Notes under the pieces: generated by a model
What the model was told of the DNA's origin: nothing
Seen by the model: only the letters and a program-made list of their open reading frames with translations
The model's database searches: none
Position numbers and translations under genes: made by a program
Shown: piece by piece, positions 34,820 to 46,494 of the stretch
Position numbering within the stretch: the stretch's first letter is position 1
Layout of the letters: each line of letters begins with the position of its first letter
NCBI GenBank assembly: GCA_029204045.2
Contig: CM055062.1
Span: forward strand, 3,764,386 to 3,828,385
Source: Tillandsia leiboldiana
Lineage: Eukaryota > Streptophyta > Magnoliopsida > Poales > Bromeliaceae
Length of the DNA stretch: 64,000 nt
Direction: 5' to 3'

Positions 34820-37804
34820 TTACTCCCTCCTAAAAAGAAGTTTCGTCCCCGAAACTTAGTACAACTAGGAGTCAATCTTTGAGGAAAACGCTTCATCAAG
34901 TTCAACTCACGCTTACAAGTGGCTTGCGTTCCTCGTAATTCTCCCATTGCACCTTACATAAGGGATTGACATGCTTCTCAGCTTCTTTTCAACTCATGCA
35001 GGGATCATCAAGGCGCATTATTATAGCTCAGATCCTCACGAAGTTGGACAGCAAGGGCTAACGACATACAAAGGATTCCTGATGTACTTACAGAGCATAG
35101 AATCGTGAAAAATGTTATGCACATAGGCGAGGCTAGGAGGAAGAGCCAATCGATAAGCTATAGGACCAACACGCTTTAGTATTTCAAAGGGATCGACAAT
35201 CCGGGGATTACGCATGTTGCGGATCCTAAATCACTTGATTCCACGAGTTGGCGACACCTTCAACAAGGCATGGTCACCAACTTGGAACTCCAAATCTCGT
35301 CGTCGCTGGTCCACTTAGCTTTTCTGCCTGCTCTGCGCGGTCAGCAACTGCTGTCTTGCCACGCGCACACTGGCCTCAGCCTCCTCGAGTAACTCTAGTC
35401 CGATTACACGGCGCTTACCGACGTCATTCCAGCAGATGGGAAATCGACATCGGCGCCCGTACAATGCCTCATAAGGAGCCATACCAATATTTGCCTAATA
35501 CTGTTGTTATAGGCGAACCTTTCCAAAGGAAAATATCGGTACCAGCCGTCTCATACTTAAGTACACATGCCTTTAGCATAACCTCCCCAAAGTCTGGATG
35601 ACTCACTTAGAGCCATAATATACCACTGTGTTGTGGCAAAAGAGGCTTCACGCTAAATGTTAGCCAGATAATTCGCTCATTGACCGGACATACACGGTCC
35701 CTAATGTCAATGCACCTGGTACTGTGCTGTTTGCGATAACACTCTGGTCCACCATTTTTATTTCACCCAAACTGCTAAAATTCTGGTTCACAAAGATACC
35801 ACATAGGTTATGGGATATAACGGGTGGTCGTACCCTAGTTATGATCTTTCAGATCTTTGACTATATTGTCCAAAACATCTTTAACGTTCTTACGAACTAA
35901 CAGACACATTAAAGATGTTATCCAAGATCACCATACTTTCAGTTCTATAAAAGTTCCCATCTGTGCACACAAGCGGTTCGAGAAATTTTCCGTTTCCTAT
36001 TCATACTCTCTTGTGGCATTCATACATTTCGCCACCCAGATTTAGAACTGAAACTTCGGCTTGTCATCCAGGCACTATATTGCCTCAAAGAGCAAGGCTG
36101 GTTAATTTCACCTGCTTATTAATATTGCCGAAATATCTATCTAAGCCAGTTCTTTAATGTCACTGATATTCAAAATCTAGGTTCCAACATCCTCAAAGAC
36201 TAACTAGTCTCGATTTGGACATGTCAAATTTTTAACGCTTAACGATTTATGTTTTAAGCCCCATCGACTAGGGTTCACGTAGATATACTTCACGTTCAAC
36301 CCAGGCTACTCCGCACAAGCACGCTAAACTGTGAAACTCTGATGAGATCTGTCTAAGACCTACCTAAGGTCTAATACAGTCTGGGGTACAGTCACTGAAG
36401 CCATAATATCGTTGTTCAGAGACAACCTTGGAACTAAAAACTCAAGTAAGCAAACAAATAGACCCAATTATAATATTTTCCCTGACGGGAATGGGTACTT
36501 CAAACCGCTCTTTTGACAGTACATTGTCTGCAGCCAACATACTTATCAAACGAAAAGTGAAATACTGTAATCTGTTGCCAACATCATGTTGGGAACACGA
36601 CTCCTACCGGAATCAACAGAAGGTATAGCTCATACCTTTCGACACCAACCTCTATGTCGATACAACAAACTTATATCAACTGTCTCTACCACCTCGTGGT
36701 CATGAGTGCCACTCGGCTACTCACAGGAGTCTAGAACCATATTTCACTATCTCAAATGAATCACTACTTGCGATCACGACTCTAGCGACACCAGTCGCAA
36801 CTTACATATTGTCAGGGATAATCATGACCCTAAACAGTTTACACATACTGTGCGTATCATCTACAAATCGGATTCATTTAGGATTAAATCAAATCCTCTA
36901 ACTATCATTATCATTCTGTATATTAGACTTTCCAGTCATATCTTACCATGGTAATAGCCATGTCATCTAAAATTGTTGCATACTCATAGGAGTAATTAAG
37001 ACTCCACTAAAATCATGTCAAAGGTGGGGTCTGAATCTAAATCCAACCCATCAACTTTAGGGTTTTAATCAGGCCTTTAAATTACCAAATTTAGCCTGCT
37101 CATCAATCATGTCTGCGCCAATGCGCTCACTGCTACCACCACCTTTATCAAAGTAATCATGAATCCCAACTATTTACACTGATCAGGGTTGGGACACAAC
37201 TCAATAAAGTCTAATATTTGCTGAATGCCGTCAGCATCATTCTGTCCCAAAGCAACATAGTTGCTAATCTCATAGGCATCCCGATAGCTACAGTCGGGAA
37301 TCTCCAGTAACAGCAGCCACAACATAATTTTGATAACCACGGCTGTGACAAAAGCCCTATATCAGGTGGCACGGGGACAACTGGAGAATTACTGACTTCT
37401 CCAAATAATGGACTAGTGGTGGGGCCAGTGCAACAATAGCAAACATCTGATGCTGAGCCATCTGCTGGACTATCCCAGCAAAAGCGGTGAGCTGATTCTC
37501 CAACCGCTGCCAAGGATCTGAGCCCTCAGGCTCCACTGATATATCAAACCCATGGCTCGCACTACAACCGCAGCTAACACTGCCCATACTATGACCACTA
37601 AGCCCAGAACACGTGCTAACACCACACTTGGTTGCAACAACCAGTTAGGAAAACAACTCATAAGTGTAACATACACCTGAGCTCCTAACCGCTAGACAAA
37701 TACCCCGCGCTCTCACGTCACAAGTCATCCTAGGGTTCACTCCTAACCAGATCCTAATCAACTTTCCTAGGTACCGTGTACCTTTGCTCTGATACCATCT
37801 AATC
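34820..37804 (-). pseudogene. Internal region 2 of array G
   Basis: A copy of 27201-30185 of identical length, with two differences noticed by eye (near 36331 and 37717). The PPT lies at 34820-34831 and the PBS at 37797-37786. It holds the same decayed integrase and Gag traces. Confidence 0.9.
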
Positions 37805-40800
37805 TGTCACGCCCCGAGTTTAAAAACCGGTCTAAATTTTTTTTTTTTTTTTTTTAAATCAGAGTTATCAGAAACTGGGCGTAACAGACCGCCACATGCA
37901 TAGGGAACTCCTCTATCCATACAGAAACTTCCCTATACATGCACGGCTAGGCAAGTACATAATACATTCAGAGTTCAAGTACAGATAACTTAACTAAGAA
38001 CGTAACTAATAACTGAACTAATACAATACCGTATCTGATCATATCCCAAAGGTCAGATCCACAGGGAAACAACTCTATCGTGATCACCTCACCAGACCGT
38101 CCTGACATCTCACCATCCAACGGTCCTGAAAAACAGTCACCCGGGGGTGTGAGACACACATAAGTGTATCCCAGTGGGCACGACGAGCCGAGAAATAGCT
38201 AATCGTACCTACTGGATACAATAATCTGCGGATAGTAACAGGTCAGTGGAAAAAGGCTGAATAAGCAATAGCAGGTCTACAGATAAGCAGAGTATACTGA
38301 GTAGAAGCTAAATAAGCAAACAATGAATCCACTGATATGCAGTGTGTACTGAAGGGTAAGATGCAAGTATACAAACTAAGCAGAGTACCATTACCAGGGA
38401 TTAATCAACAGTGCAGATATACAGTCTAAGTAAGATCAACCATGGATCAATAGAACCGGGTATGCATGCATATATAACACAATCATACTATGCATGATAA
38501 ATCTATAACAGATATGAAATGCAGGTAATCAAACAAGCAGGAATATCAAGAAGGTGCATCAAAGGTAGTACCACGAATATACCCAATCAAATGCCGCTGT
38601 TGGCCACAAGGGCCTCAAGCTAAACTGCCATGGAGCATAAGACCTCAGGCAACTGCCACTGTTGGTCATTGGGTCCTCAGGCTAAACCACTGTTGGACAC
38701 CCAGTAAGCTATCATAACCCCAACGGGTCGATCAGACCTCTCTACCGGTAAAGAACACCGTGACGGTGGCCAAACCGTCGGTGTGCGCGACTGAAAGCTG
38801 GCTCGACGGCGATCATAATGCTGATGCTCAAACCATGGTCCACTGACCACATAGACGGCAAGAAGCCGAAGAAAGTCCCCACCGGGATACAAGTATAACA
38901 TGCCACATGCTGAAGTAGTATCTCCTATTCTAAATATGCAGTGAAGAATAGAGACAGGTATAGAACTATGCTAGTGACCAATCAAGCATGGCATGTGTCC
39001 AGGAAATGCATATCAACTGCTGAATAAAACATGATATGTCTAAATACGATAACCAAGCAACTGCTGGAATATAAGCATGATATGTCTCAGTAGGGTAATC
39101 AAGCAACTGCTGGAATATAAGCATGATATGTAAGCAAGTAATAAGAGCAGGTATAGACTCCATAGCAATCATAATGCTAAATCTCAGTCCACGGTCGGTA
39201 GACCGGACAGACGACGAGAAGCCGAGGAAAATCCCCATCGGGATATCGATGCTGATGCAAATCACAATGCTGAATCTAAATCCACGGTCGGTGGACCGGA
39301 TAGTCGGCGAGAAGCCGAGGAAAATCCCCATCGGGATATCGATACTGATGAAATCATGCCAGGAACTGAGACTAGAACTCCTATTATATAGGAACAAGCA
39401 CATGTAGGCATAATCAGGGCTGAAATCAAAAACAAGTGTCCGACTGGACTAAAGCAACCAGAGGGCCGAAAAGATAAAGCCCGGACCGAAGATAACCCAC
39501 CTCAATGTAGGCCGATCCCGAACTCCCGTAGGTCTACTGAGACGCGGGTGCTGAACTGCTAGGCCCTGAACATATAACTGGAATCAGTAACAGACTCGCT
39601 CATGCCCATCCTGACAATACTATAACGTCCTGTCGCTAACACTGGGGACTTAGCCAAAACTAGGCTTTAACCAGAGTTTTCGAAAAATTACCGAAACTTA
39701 GAAACTGACCCGCCGACAGTTTATGTACATCCAAACACTGCCAAACCACACCTACTGACCCTAGCATCATCACCTCGATGTTCGGGCAGACAGGGGCAAA
39801 ATCGTAATTTCCGGTGTCCAAATGTTGCCAACAATATTCGCACAACTCACAGGAAGCCTAATTCGGCTTCGGAGTTTCCCGACGAAACACCAAAAACACT
39901 GGACCAGCCAGGACAGTGTCGGGAATAACCAAAGATGACAACAGACGACCAGAAATCTAAACCGAAACGCGAAACTTGTGCCGTAAACCGTAAAACTGGC
40001 GATTTCGCCAATTTACGAAACGATATCCAATTCTCGCTTAACGAGAGCCTATGGAATTTTAACAAAATGACTAGACGATGTGTAAATACTGTCTAAAGAC
40101 AGCCAGGGTGTTACATTTGCAACTTAATCCCTAAACTTTTCCAAAATTGCACAATACACTAACTTGAACACTAAAACGACTCGATCTTCCAAACCAGGAA
40201 GCCAAAGACAGCGCCGTAAGTTTCAGCGCGTCTGGTTCAGCGAGACGAAGCTCGTGCTCACGGGCTTGGGTCAATACAAAGCCCATCTACAAAATTGGCC
40301 CATAAACACTTAGGGTCCAATTACAACACATGCTACATCACTCCATATACTTAATCAAATTATAAAATAATTGAAGCATGGTACTCAGTATGGGCAGAGG
40401 ACAGTGATGCTCACCTCGGGTATGCCGGAAAGTGGCCGGAAAAGATCACCGGAGCAACACCCTTAATAGCTCTCTAATCCACAATGGCCACTACAATTGT
40501 TCACTAGATCAACTTGGGATCTTAGGTGAGCATCATATTTACTAATCACAGGAGAATGTTGTGCTCACCTGAAGTTGGCCGGAGGATGGCCGGAGAGTTG
40601 GCCGGAGCCACACCTTTACTTGCTCAATTCTCGGGTTGCACCAACTTGGAAAGAACCTGCTGCCAAGTTCTAGCAAAGATGAGCACAAGTTAGGAGACAT
40701 TCCCAGAAGAGGTTTGGTCCAAGTCTGACCCTCCGCCGGCGGCCAGAGGCGGCGGCGGCGACAACCTCGGCCAAAGAAAAAGGGTGCAACTTCCAAAATG

Positions 40801-42438
40801 ACAAACCGCACGTTAACATCTCCATGCAAATACATAGGTGGCCTTATTTAAACCTAAGGAACCTACCTGAGCCAGTTGCCCATCTCGCGAAGTCCCTGGT
40901 TGGCCGGAATCCGAGTTCGCCGGAAAATGGAGGCTCTAATGGCGGAATCCGGTCGGCGGCTTCGGGCCCGGTGCAAGATGGATCAAGAGGATCCCCTCAA
41001 CTCCAGTAAGCTTCCTACAGGGTTGGCTTGGGTCGGGAGCAAGCGGCGGCGCCGGAAAAAGGCACTCCGGCGAAGTGTTCAAAACCCGTAAGTGAGGGTT
41101 GGCTCGTGCGGCTAGGATCCTCGTCCGATCAACACGGGACTTTGGGGAAGGCTTTCAGTCACCAAAAGGAATAAGATCAACGGTCTTGATCACGTTTTTA
41201 ACGGTCGGAAAACCCCGTGGTGTAGCTCGGCCAATAATCCAACTTCCGGCAAAGGTGTCCTCCCGCCGGCAACCGGAGGCATGGTGACGGCCTCGGCTCG
41301 CCGGACAATCAGTGGAGAAGAAGGAAGCTCGTGGTGGCGTGCGGCGACGGCGACAGTCGGAGATGTCCAGGCTCGGTCGCGGCCACCCCGAGGACCACTG
41401 CGATTTAGTCTTGAGCCCCCCCAAGTGACTCCCAGCCACGATCCCAACTTCAACCCGAGAAGCTTCAAGCTTTTGGGGTTCTCTTTCTTCCTCACTTGCG
41501 GTTGCTCTGGGGAAGGTGGTGGCGTCTGGTGGCTGCGGGGGAGATGAAGAAGCAACGAGGAAACTTCCAGAGTGCATTAAAGAAGTCTCACGCGTGGGGG
41601 TGGAGCAACGAGGAGTCGCACGCGGTTACAGCCTAGATTTTCATGCGTAATGAGCAATTTCAAACCCCCCCCTTCTATATCCGGTGTTTAGAGCTAAGTC
41701 CTCAACTCTATTATGTCCTTTTTGCACATAAATCCCTCCCCAACATATAAATTTGAAAAATATCCTTCCTTCCTCGTATTTTTAGCTTTTCGAGGTGTTT
41801 CGCTCGTCAGAACGACAAACTGATTTCGCCAACGCGTCCGGAACATCGAAAACTTCAAGACGGTAATTTTTATTTTTCGACACGGTGTCCGGATAATTTT
41901 TGGGTCCATAAAAACTGTCCAAAATCACAGTTTTCACGCTTCTCGAGATTCTAGAATCGTCAGACGGAAATTCCGTCAGCGTCATTGTGTCCGGATCGAC
42001 AAGGCCGATTGAAACGACTACCTGGATCACTATTTTCGGACTCCGAATAGTGAAATAGTCCACGTTGCAATCGATGAAGACCCGAAATCCAGGGTTACTG
42101 TTCATCTCCAGTATTAACTTAAGTTACTGTGCGCAGACCACTATTCCTTATTAGTTACAAAATTCACTTGCTTCTTCTTTGATTTATGGAAGATCCAACC
42201 GTCGGATCGAAAAGTGCTGAATATGAATCTCACTCAGTTCGACGAGACGATCGCAACGGTCAACTCGGATTTCCAAGATCATGTCCGGATTAGAAGTTAG
42301 CCTTTTTATCTCGTAATTCGTGCAACTAGTACACAGGCGATTGACCAAGTAGGTCAATATAAGTCTTTTGCATCCGAACTCAGGCTGAAAATCACCTTTA
42401 ATTTATTTATTAAAAATAAAATATTTCGGATTACTACA
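37805..42438 (-). repeat. LTR 3 of array G
   Basis: Ends ATTACTACA at 42438, followed by the TTTGG target duplication and the continuation of LTR E. Bases private to this copy lie near 40536, 41665, 42330 and 42373. Confidence 0.95.
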
Positions 42439-42490
42439 TTTGGGCTATGCTTCGCATGCTCTGCGATCGAGGTGGGTGGTTGTTGCATAT
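42439..42490 (+). repeat. LTR E, second fragment
   Basis: A 52-bp piece starting with the TTTGG duplication of array G and ending at the CACTA terminus. It aligns with solo LTR D around 11968-12005, including the GGTGGGTTGCTT-like end, which shows it is a slice of the same LTR. Confidence 0.75.
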
Positions 42491-42523
42491 CACTACACCA
42501 ATGTTGGCTTTTAGCGGCACTTT
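42491..42523 (+). repeat. Left terminal inverted repeat of the CACTA element
   Basis: 33 bp, a perfect inverted match to 55605-55637. It starts with the diagnostic CACTA. Confidence 0.95.
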
Positions 42524-43315
42524 AAACTGCCGGGAAACATCATAAAAGTGCCGGTAATAGTTTTTCCCGGCATTTTTTTGTGGCATTTTTTTGTGCCGGC
42601 GAAAACTCCGTCGGCAAATCTTTTACCGGCACTTATATCAAACCGCCGGCATAGATGGTAAAGCCGGCACTTTAAACCGCCGGCAAAACGATCGATATTG
42701 CCAGCAAAATGATCTATTCCGGCACTCAAAACCGCCAGCATATCCCTATTTAGTGGCACTTACAAGTGCCGGCAAAACGATCTATTCCGGCACTCGAAAC
42801 CGCCAGCATATCTTATTTTAGTGGCACTTACAAGTGCCAGCAAAAGTATCTATCCCGGCACTCAAAAATGCCAGTGTATCTGATTTTAGTGGCAGTTAAA
42901 AGTGCCGGCAAAACGATCTATTCCGGCACTCGAAACCGCCAGCATATCTTATTTTAGTGGCACTTACAAGTGCCAGCAAAAGTATCTATCCCGGCACTTC
43001 AAAATGCCAGCGTATCTGATTTTAGTGGCAGTTAAAAGTGCCAGCAAAAGTATCTATCCCGGCACTCCAAAATGCCAGCATTTTCCATTTTAGTGGCACT
43101 TACAAGTGCCAGCAAAACGATCTATTCCGACACTCCAAACCGCCAGCATATCCCATTTTAGTGGCACTTACAAGTGCCAGCAAAACTATCTGTCCCGGCA
43201 CTCCAAAATGCCAGCGTATCTGATTTTAGTGGCACTTACAACTGCCAGCAAAACTATCTGTCCCGGCACTCCAAACCGCCAGCATACCCCTTTTTAGTGG
43301 CACTCATAAGTGCCA
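42524..43315. repeat. Left subterminal 68-bp tandem repeats of the CACTA element
   Basis: From about 42615 a unit of exactly 68 bp recurs about ten times (for example GTGGCA starts at 42753, 42821 and 42889). Each carries TAGTGGCACTTACAAGTGCC, itself an inverted repeat, plus a CCGGCACTC..AAACCGCCAGCA block. In CACTA elements, subterminal repeats are binding sites of the TNPA-type protein and are needed for excision. Spurious open frames run through them because 68 x 3 is in phase. Confidence 0.9.
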
Positions 43316-44103
43316 AAATAATTATAAAATTATAGTTTTTTCATTTAATTATTCATTTTTATAATTAGCAATAAAATAATAGTTTAATTATGTCAAATAC
43401 TTGTTTCATATCAACACAGAAGATTTTTAAAAGATATTTAAAAACATGCAAATAATTACAATTAAGCACAATAAATTTTAGTCATAGGCAAAATACCATC
43501 AATTTATAAAATTTCAAGTATATATCATCTAATCAACATCCATAATAGACAAAAAATACCATCAATTTATAAATTTTCAAGTATATATATCATCTAATTA
43601 ATCAACATCCATAATAGACAAAAAAATATACCATCAATTTAATTAATTGCAACAAGAAAATTATATCGGCATATATACTTCATATACATATTTGAGTCAT
43701 ATACAAAATGAAGGAAAGGAGGAGATCGACATTGCAATTAGTCACCAGATTACTTCTCCTTAACTTAATCAAACCTGCATTAGAAAAAAAAAAAACTATT
43801 AAGCGACTTTGAAACAACAAAAAGATTTAATTAGCATACTATTTTCAATCTATATGAGGAGATAAAATTCTAAGAAAATAACCTAATCATTTCCACATTC
43901 AACACACAGAATAAATAAATATCGAATATTTACCTTTTACAAATAATGAAAAGAACCCATAAAAAAAAAAGGCTTAGATCGACATCACTTATAAAAAAAA
44001 AGGTCATTACTTTCGATACTATATTTTGTTTTTTATCAAAGACTCAATCAAACTTCGTCTTTTATGGCCACTTTCAAACAGAATTTGGTAAAGTTCTAAA
44101 TTT
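43316..44103. other. AT-rich internal stretch of the CACTA element
   Basis: About 790 bp of AT-rich DNA with a duplicated block (ACCATCAATTTATAAA near 43495 and 43560). No credible ORF or element ends are seen. Confidence 0.5.
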
Positions 44104-45865
44104 TATTGATTGGAATCACTTTGAAGCTTTAAATTGCAAAGCTTAAGTCCCCGTTCGCCGAATCTGCAAAATGGCAAAATGCGGCGAAATGATCTGTAAC
44201 ATATTTTAAATATGATTACGGTCGAGTTCGGTGCGTTTCGGACCGACGCGAGGTGCATCGGGTCGAAAAGTGAGTTGAAGTTCAAGGACTTAGCGAATTT
44301 CAGAAATTCTGATTTTTGTTATCGGTAAGCTTTTTCGAGGCCCTATTTTGAAAACTTAAAGTAGTCAAAGAATTAAGAAGAAATCGTGAGGTGTCTCAGA
44401 AAAGTCTGCTGATTAAAAGGGATGAACTGCATAGGTGAGAGATTGAAAGAAAATAGGAAAACGAAGCGATGCAAAATGCTTCAAAAATTCTGCAACTGCA
44501 GTTTTTGCTGATGCAGTTTACGCCAAGCTTTTTCGGAGCCCTATTCCGAGGGCTTAGAGCAGCCCAAAAATTTAAAAGAAATCATGGGGAGTTTAAGAAA
44601 AATTTGTAGAATAAAGGGAAGAAGAAAAATTACAATTTCGATTTTCTAGTTGGCGGCAAAACGCAGATGAAAAGAGCTTGCCGATATCAAAAATCAGAAT
44701 TTATGAAATTGGCTAATTTCTTGAACTTCAACTCACTTTTCGACCCGATGCACTTCGCGTCGGTCCGAAACGCACCGAACTCGACTGTAATCATATTTAA
44801 AATATGTTACAGGTCATTTCGCCGCATTTCGCCATTTTGCAAATTCGCGAGCGGGCACAAGCTTGAGATTAAGTTGCTGCAGAGCAGGTCCTGCAGAGCA
44901 GGAGCAGGTGCTGCTCAAGCTGCTGCTTGAGCAGCAGCAGCAGCACCAGCTGCTTGAGCAACTGCTGCTCAAGCAGCAGCTTGCTGCTGCTCAAGCAAAG
45001 CAGCAGCAAGGCTGCTGCTTGAGCAGCATCCTGTGCTGCTGCTCAAGCAGCAGCAAGGCTGCTGCTTGAGCAGCAGCCTGTGCTGCTGCTCAAAGCAGCA
45101 GCCTGCTGCTTTGAGCAGCAGCCTGTGCTGCTGCTCAAAGCAGCAGCCCTGCTGCTCAAAGCACTAGCAATGCTGCTGCTCAAAACAGCAGCCCTGTTAT
45201 ATCTCGTGAAAATTGGTTTTTTCGGCGAATTTTACAATTGATGAAATTCGCTAATTCCTTGAACTTCAACTCACTTTTCGACCCGATGCACTTCGCGTCG
45301 GTCCGAAACGCACCGAACTCGACTGTAATCATATTTAAAATATGTTACAGATCATTTCGCCGCATTTTTAAAGCTTTAAATTGCAAAGCTTTGAAGCTTG
45401 ATTGGAATCACTTTGAAGCTTTAAATTGCAAAGCTTAAATCCCCGTTCGCCGAATCTGCAAAATGGCGAAATGCGGCAAAATGATCTGTAACATATTTTA
45501 AATATGATTACAGTCGAGTTCGGTGCGTTTCGGACCGACGCGAGGTGCATCGGGTCGAAAAGTGAGTTGAAGTTCAAGGACTTAGCGAATTTCAGAAATT
45601 CTGATTTTTGTTATCGGTAAGCTTTTTCGATTTTCTAGTTGGCGGCAAAACGCAGATGAAAAGAGCTTGCCGATATCAAAAATCAGAATTTATGAAATTG
45701 GCTAATTTCTTGAACTTCAACTCACTTTTCGACCCGATGCACTTCGCGTCGGTCCGAAACGCACCGAACTCGACTGTAATCATATTTAAAATATGTTACA
45801 GGTCATTTCGCCGCATTTCGCCGTTTTGCAAATTCGCGAGCGGGCACAAGCTTGAGATTAAGTTG
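44104..45865. repeat. Foldback region with five large inverted arms
   Basis: A sequence of about 220 bp occurs twice in one direction (about 44110-44335 and 45400-45625) and three times inverted (about 44640-44860, 45238-45370 and 45630-45855). The shared core is CGACCCGATGCACTTCGCGT or its complement. The pair 45400-45625/45630-45855 is almost immediately palindromic. The first pair has a spacer of about 300 bp holding two further copies of an AAGCTTTTTCG.GGCCCTATT-like block. Transcription in either direction would give a long hairpin. Confidence 0.85.
44866..45195. repeat. CAG/CTG palindromic repeat block 1
   Basis: About 330 bp built from GCTGCTGCT and AGCAGCAGC joined by CAA, TTG or AAA, for example GCTGCTGCTCAAGCAGCAGC. 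Each junction is a short perfect hairpin, unlike an ordinary triplet microsatellite. It follows directly on an inverted arm. Confidence 0.9.
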
Positions 45866-46190
45866 CTGCAGAGCAGGTGCTGCAGAGCAGCAGCAGGTGC
45901 TGCTCAAGCTGCTGCTTGAGCAGCAGCAGCAGCACTAGCTGCTTGAGCAGCAGCAGCAGCACTAGCTGCTTGAGCAACTGCTGCTCAAGCAGCAGCTTGC
46001 TGCTGCTCAAGCAAAGCAGCAGCAAGGCTGCTGCTTGAGCAGCATCCTGTGCTGCTGCTCAAGCAGCAGCAAGGCTGCTGCTCAAGCAGCAGCCTTGCTG
46101 CTGCTCAAAAGCAGCAGCAAGCTGCTTGAGCAGCAGCTTGCTGCTGCTCAAAGCAGCAGCCCTGCTGCTTTGAGCAGCAGCCTTGCAAAA
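45865..46190. repeat. CAG/CTG palindromic repeat block 2
   Basis: A second block like 44866-45195, also directly behind an inverted arm, so arm plus block is a duplicated module. It ends near 46190 in AGCAGCCTTGC. A GAGGAACAGTATA motif is then repeated three times (46203-46266) with a further AGCAGC between. Confidence 0.88.
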
Positions 46191-46494
46191 CCTAACAAAT
46201 GTCGAGGAACAGTATAGTTGAGGAACAGTATACTTTGAGCAGCAGCCTATAGTTGAGGAACAGTATGTAAAAAAAAAATTCTTAACCTAACAAAACCTAA
46301 CAAATGTAAAATCTAATAATTGCTCTGACACCATCCATAATATATTTGAGTTGTAAAGAAGATAAATAAACTCACAAATCAAAGACATATATTCAAAGGC
46401 TTATCAATTAAAAAATATACTAAATGTGTAAGAATGGTGAAGAAAAGAGAACCCACCTAGACTCCCCAAAATCTGTCTCCCTAGCTTAACGTTC

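Larger units (their letters stand above)
22567..42438 (-). mobile_element. Three-LTR tandem gypsy array G (LTR-int-LTR-int-LTR)
   Basis: The unit repeats exactly every 7,619 bp: LTRs at 22567-27200, 30186-34819 and 37805-42438 (4,634 bp each), internals at 27201-30185 and 34820-37804 (2,985 bp each). A single 5-bp target duplication TTTGG flanks the whole array (22562-22566 and 42439-42443), so it entered as one insertion or was amplified in place. Each internal has a tRNA-iMet PBS and a PPT placing it on the minus strand. The only coding traces are decayed integrase and Gag-like sequence, so the family copy is non-autonomous. It is inserted in LTR E. Confidence 0.95.

Noticed and set aside
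42591..43297. Series of 60-80 codon ORFs in the CACTA left end
   Set aside because: They are one frame running through in-phase 68-bp tandem repeats, not genes.
42615..43315. Regular repeats resembling a CRISPR array
   Set aside because: The units are contiguous without unique spacers, lie at a transposon end, and the genome is eukaryotic.
44863..46217. Gln/Leu/Ala-rich ORFs in the CAG/CTG blocks
   Set aside because: They reflect triplet repeats in any frame; there is no start context, domain or conserved extension.
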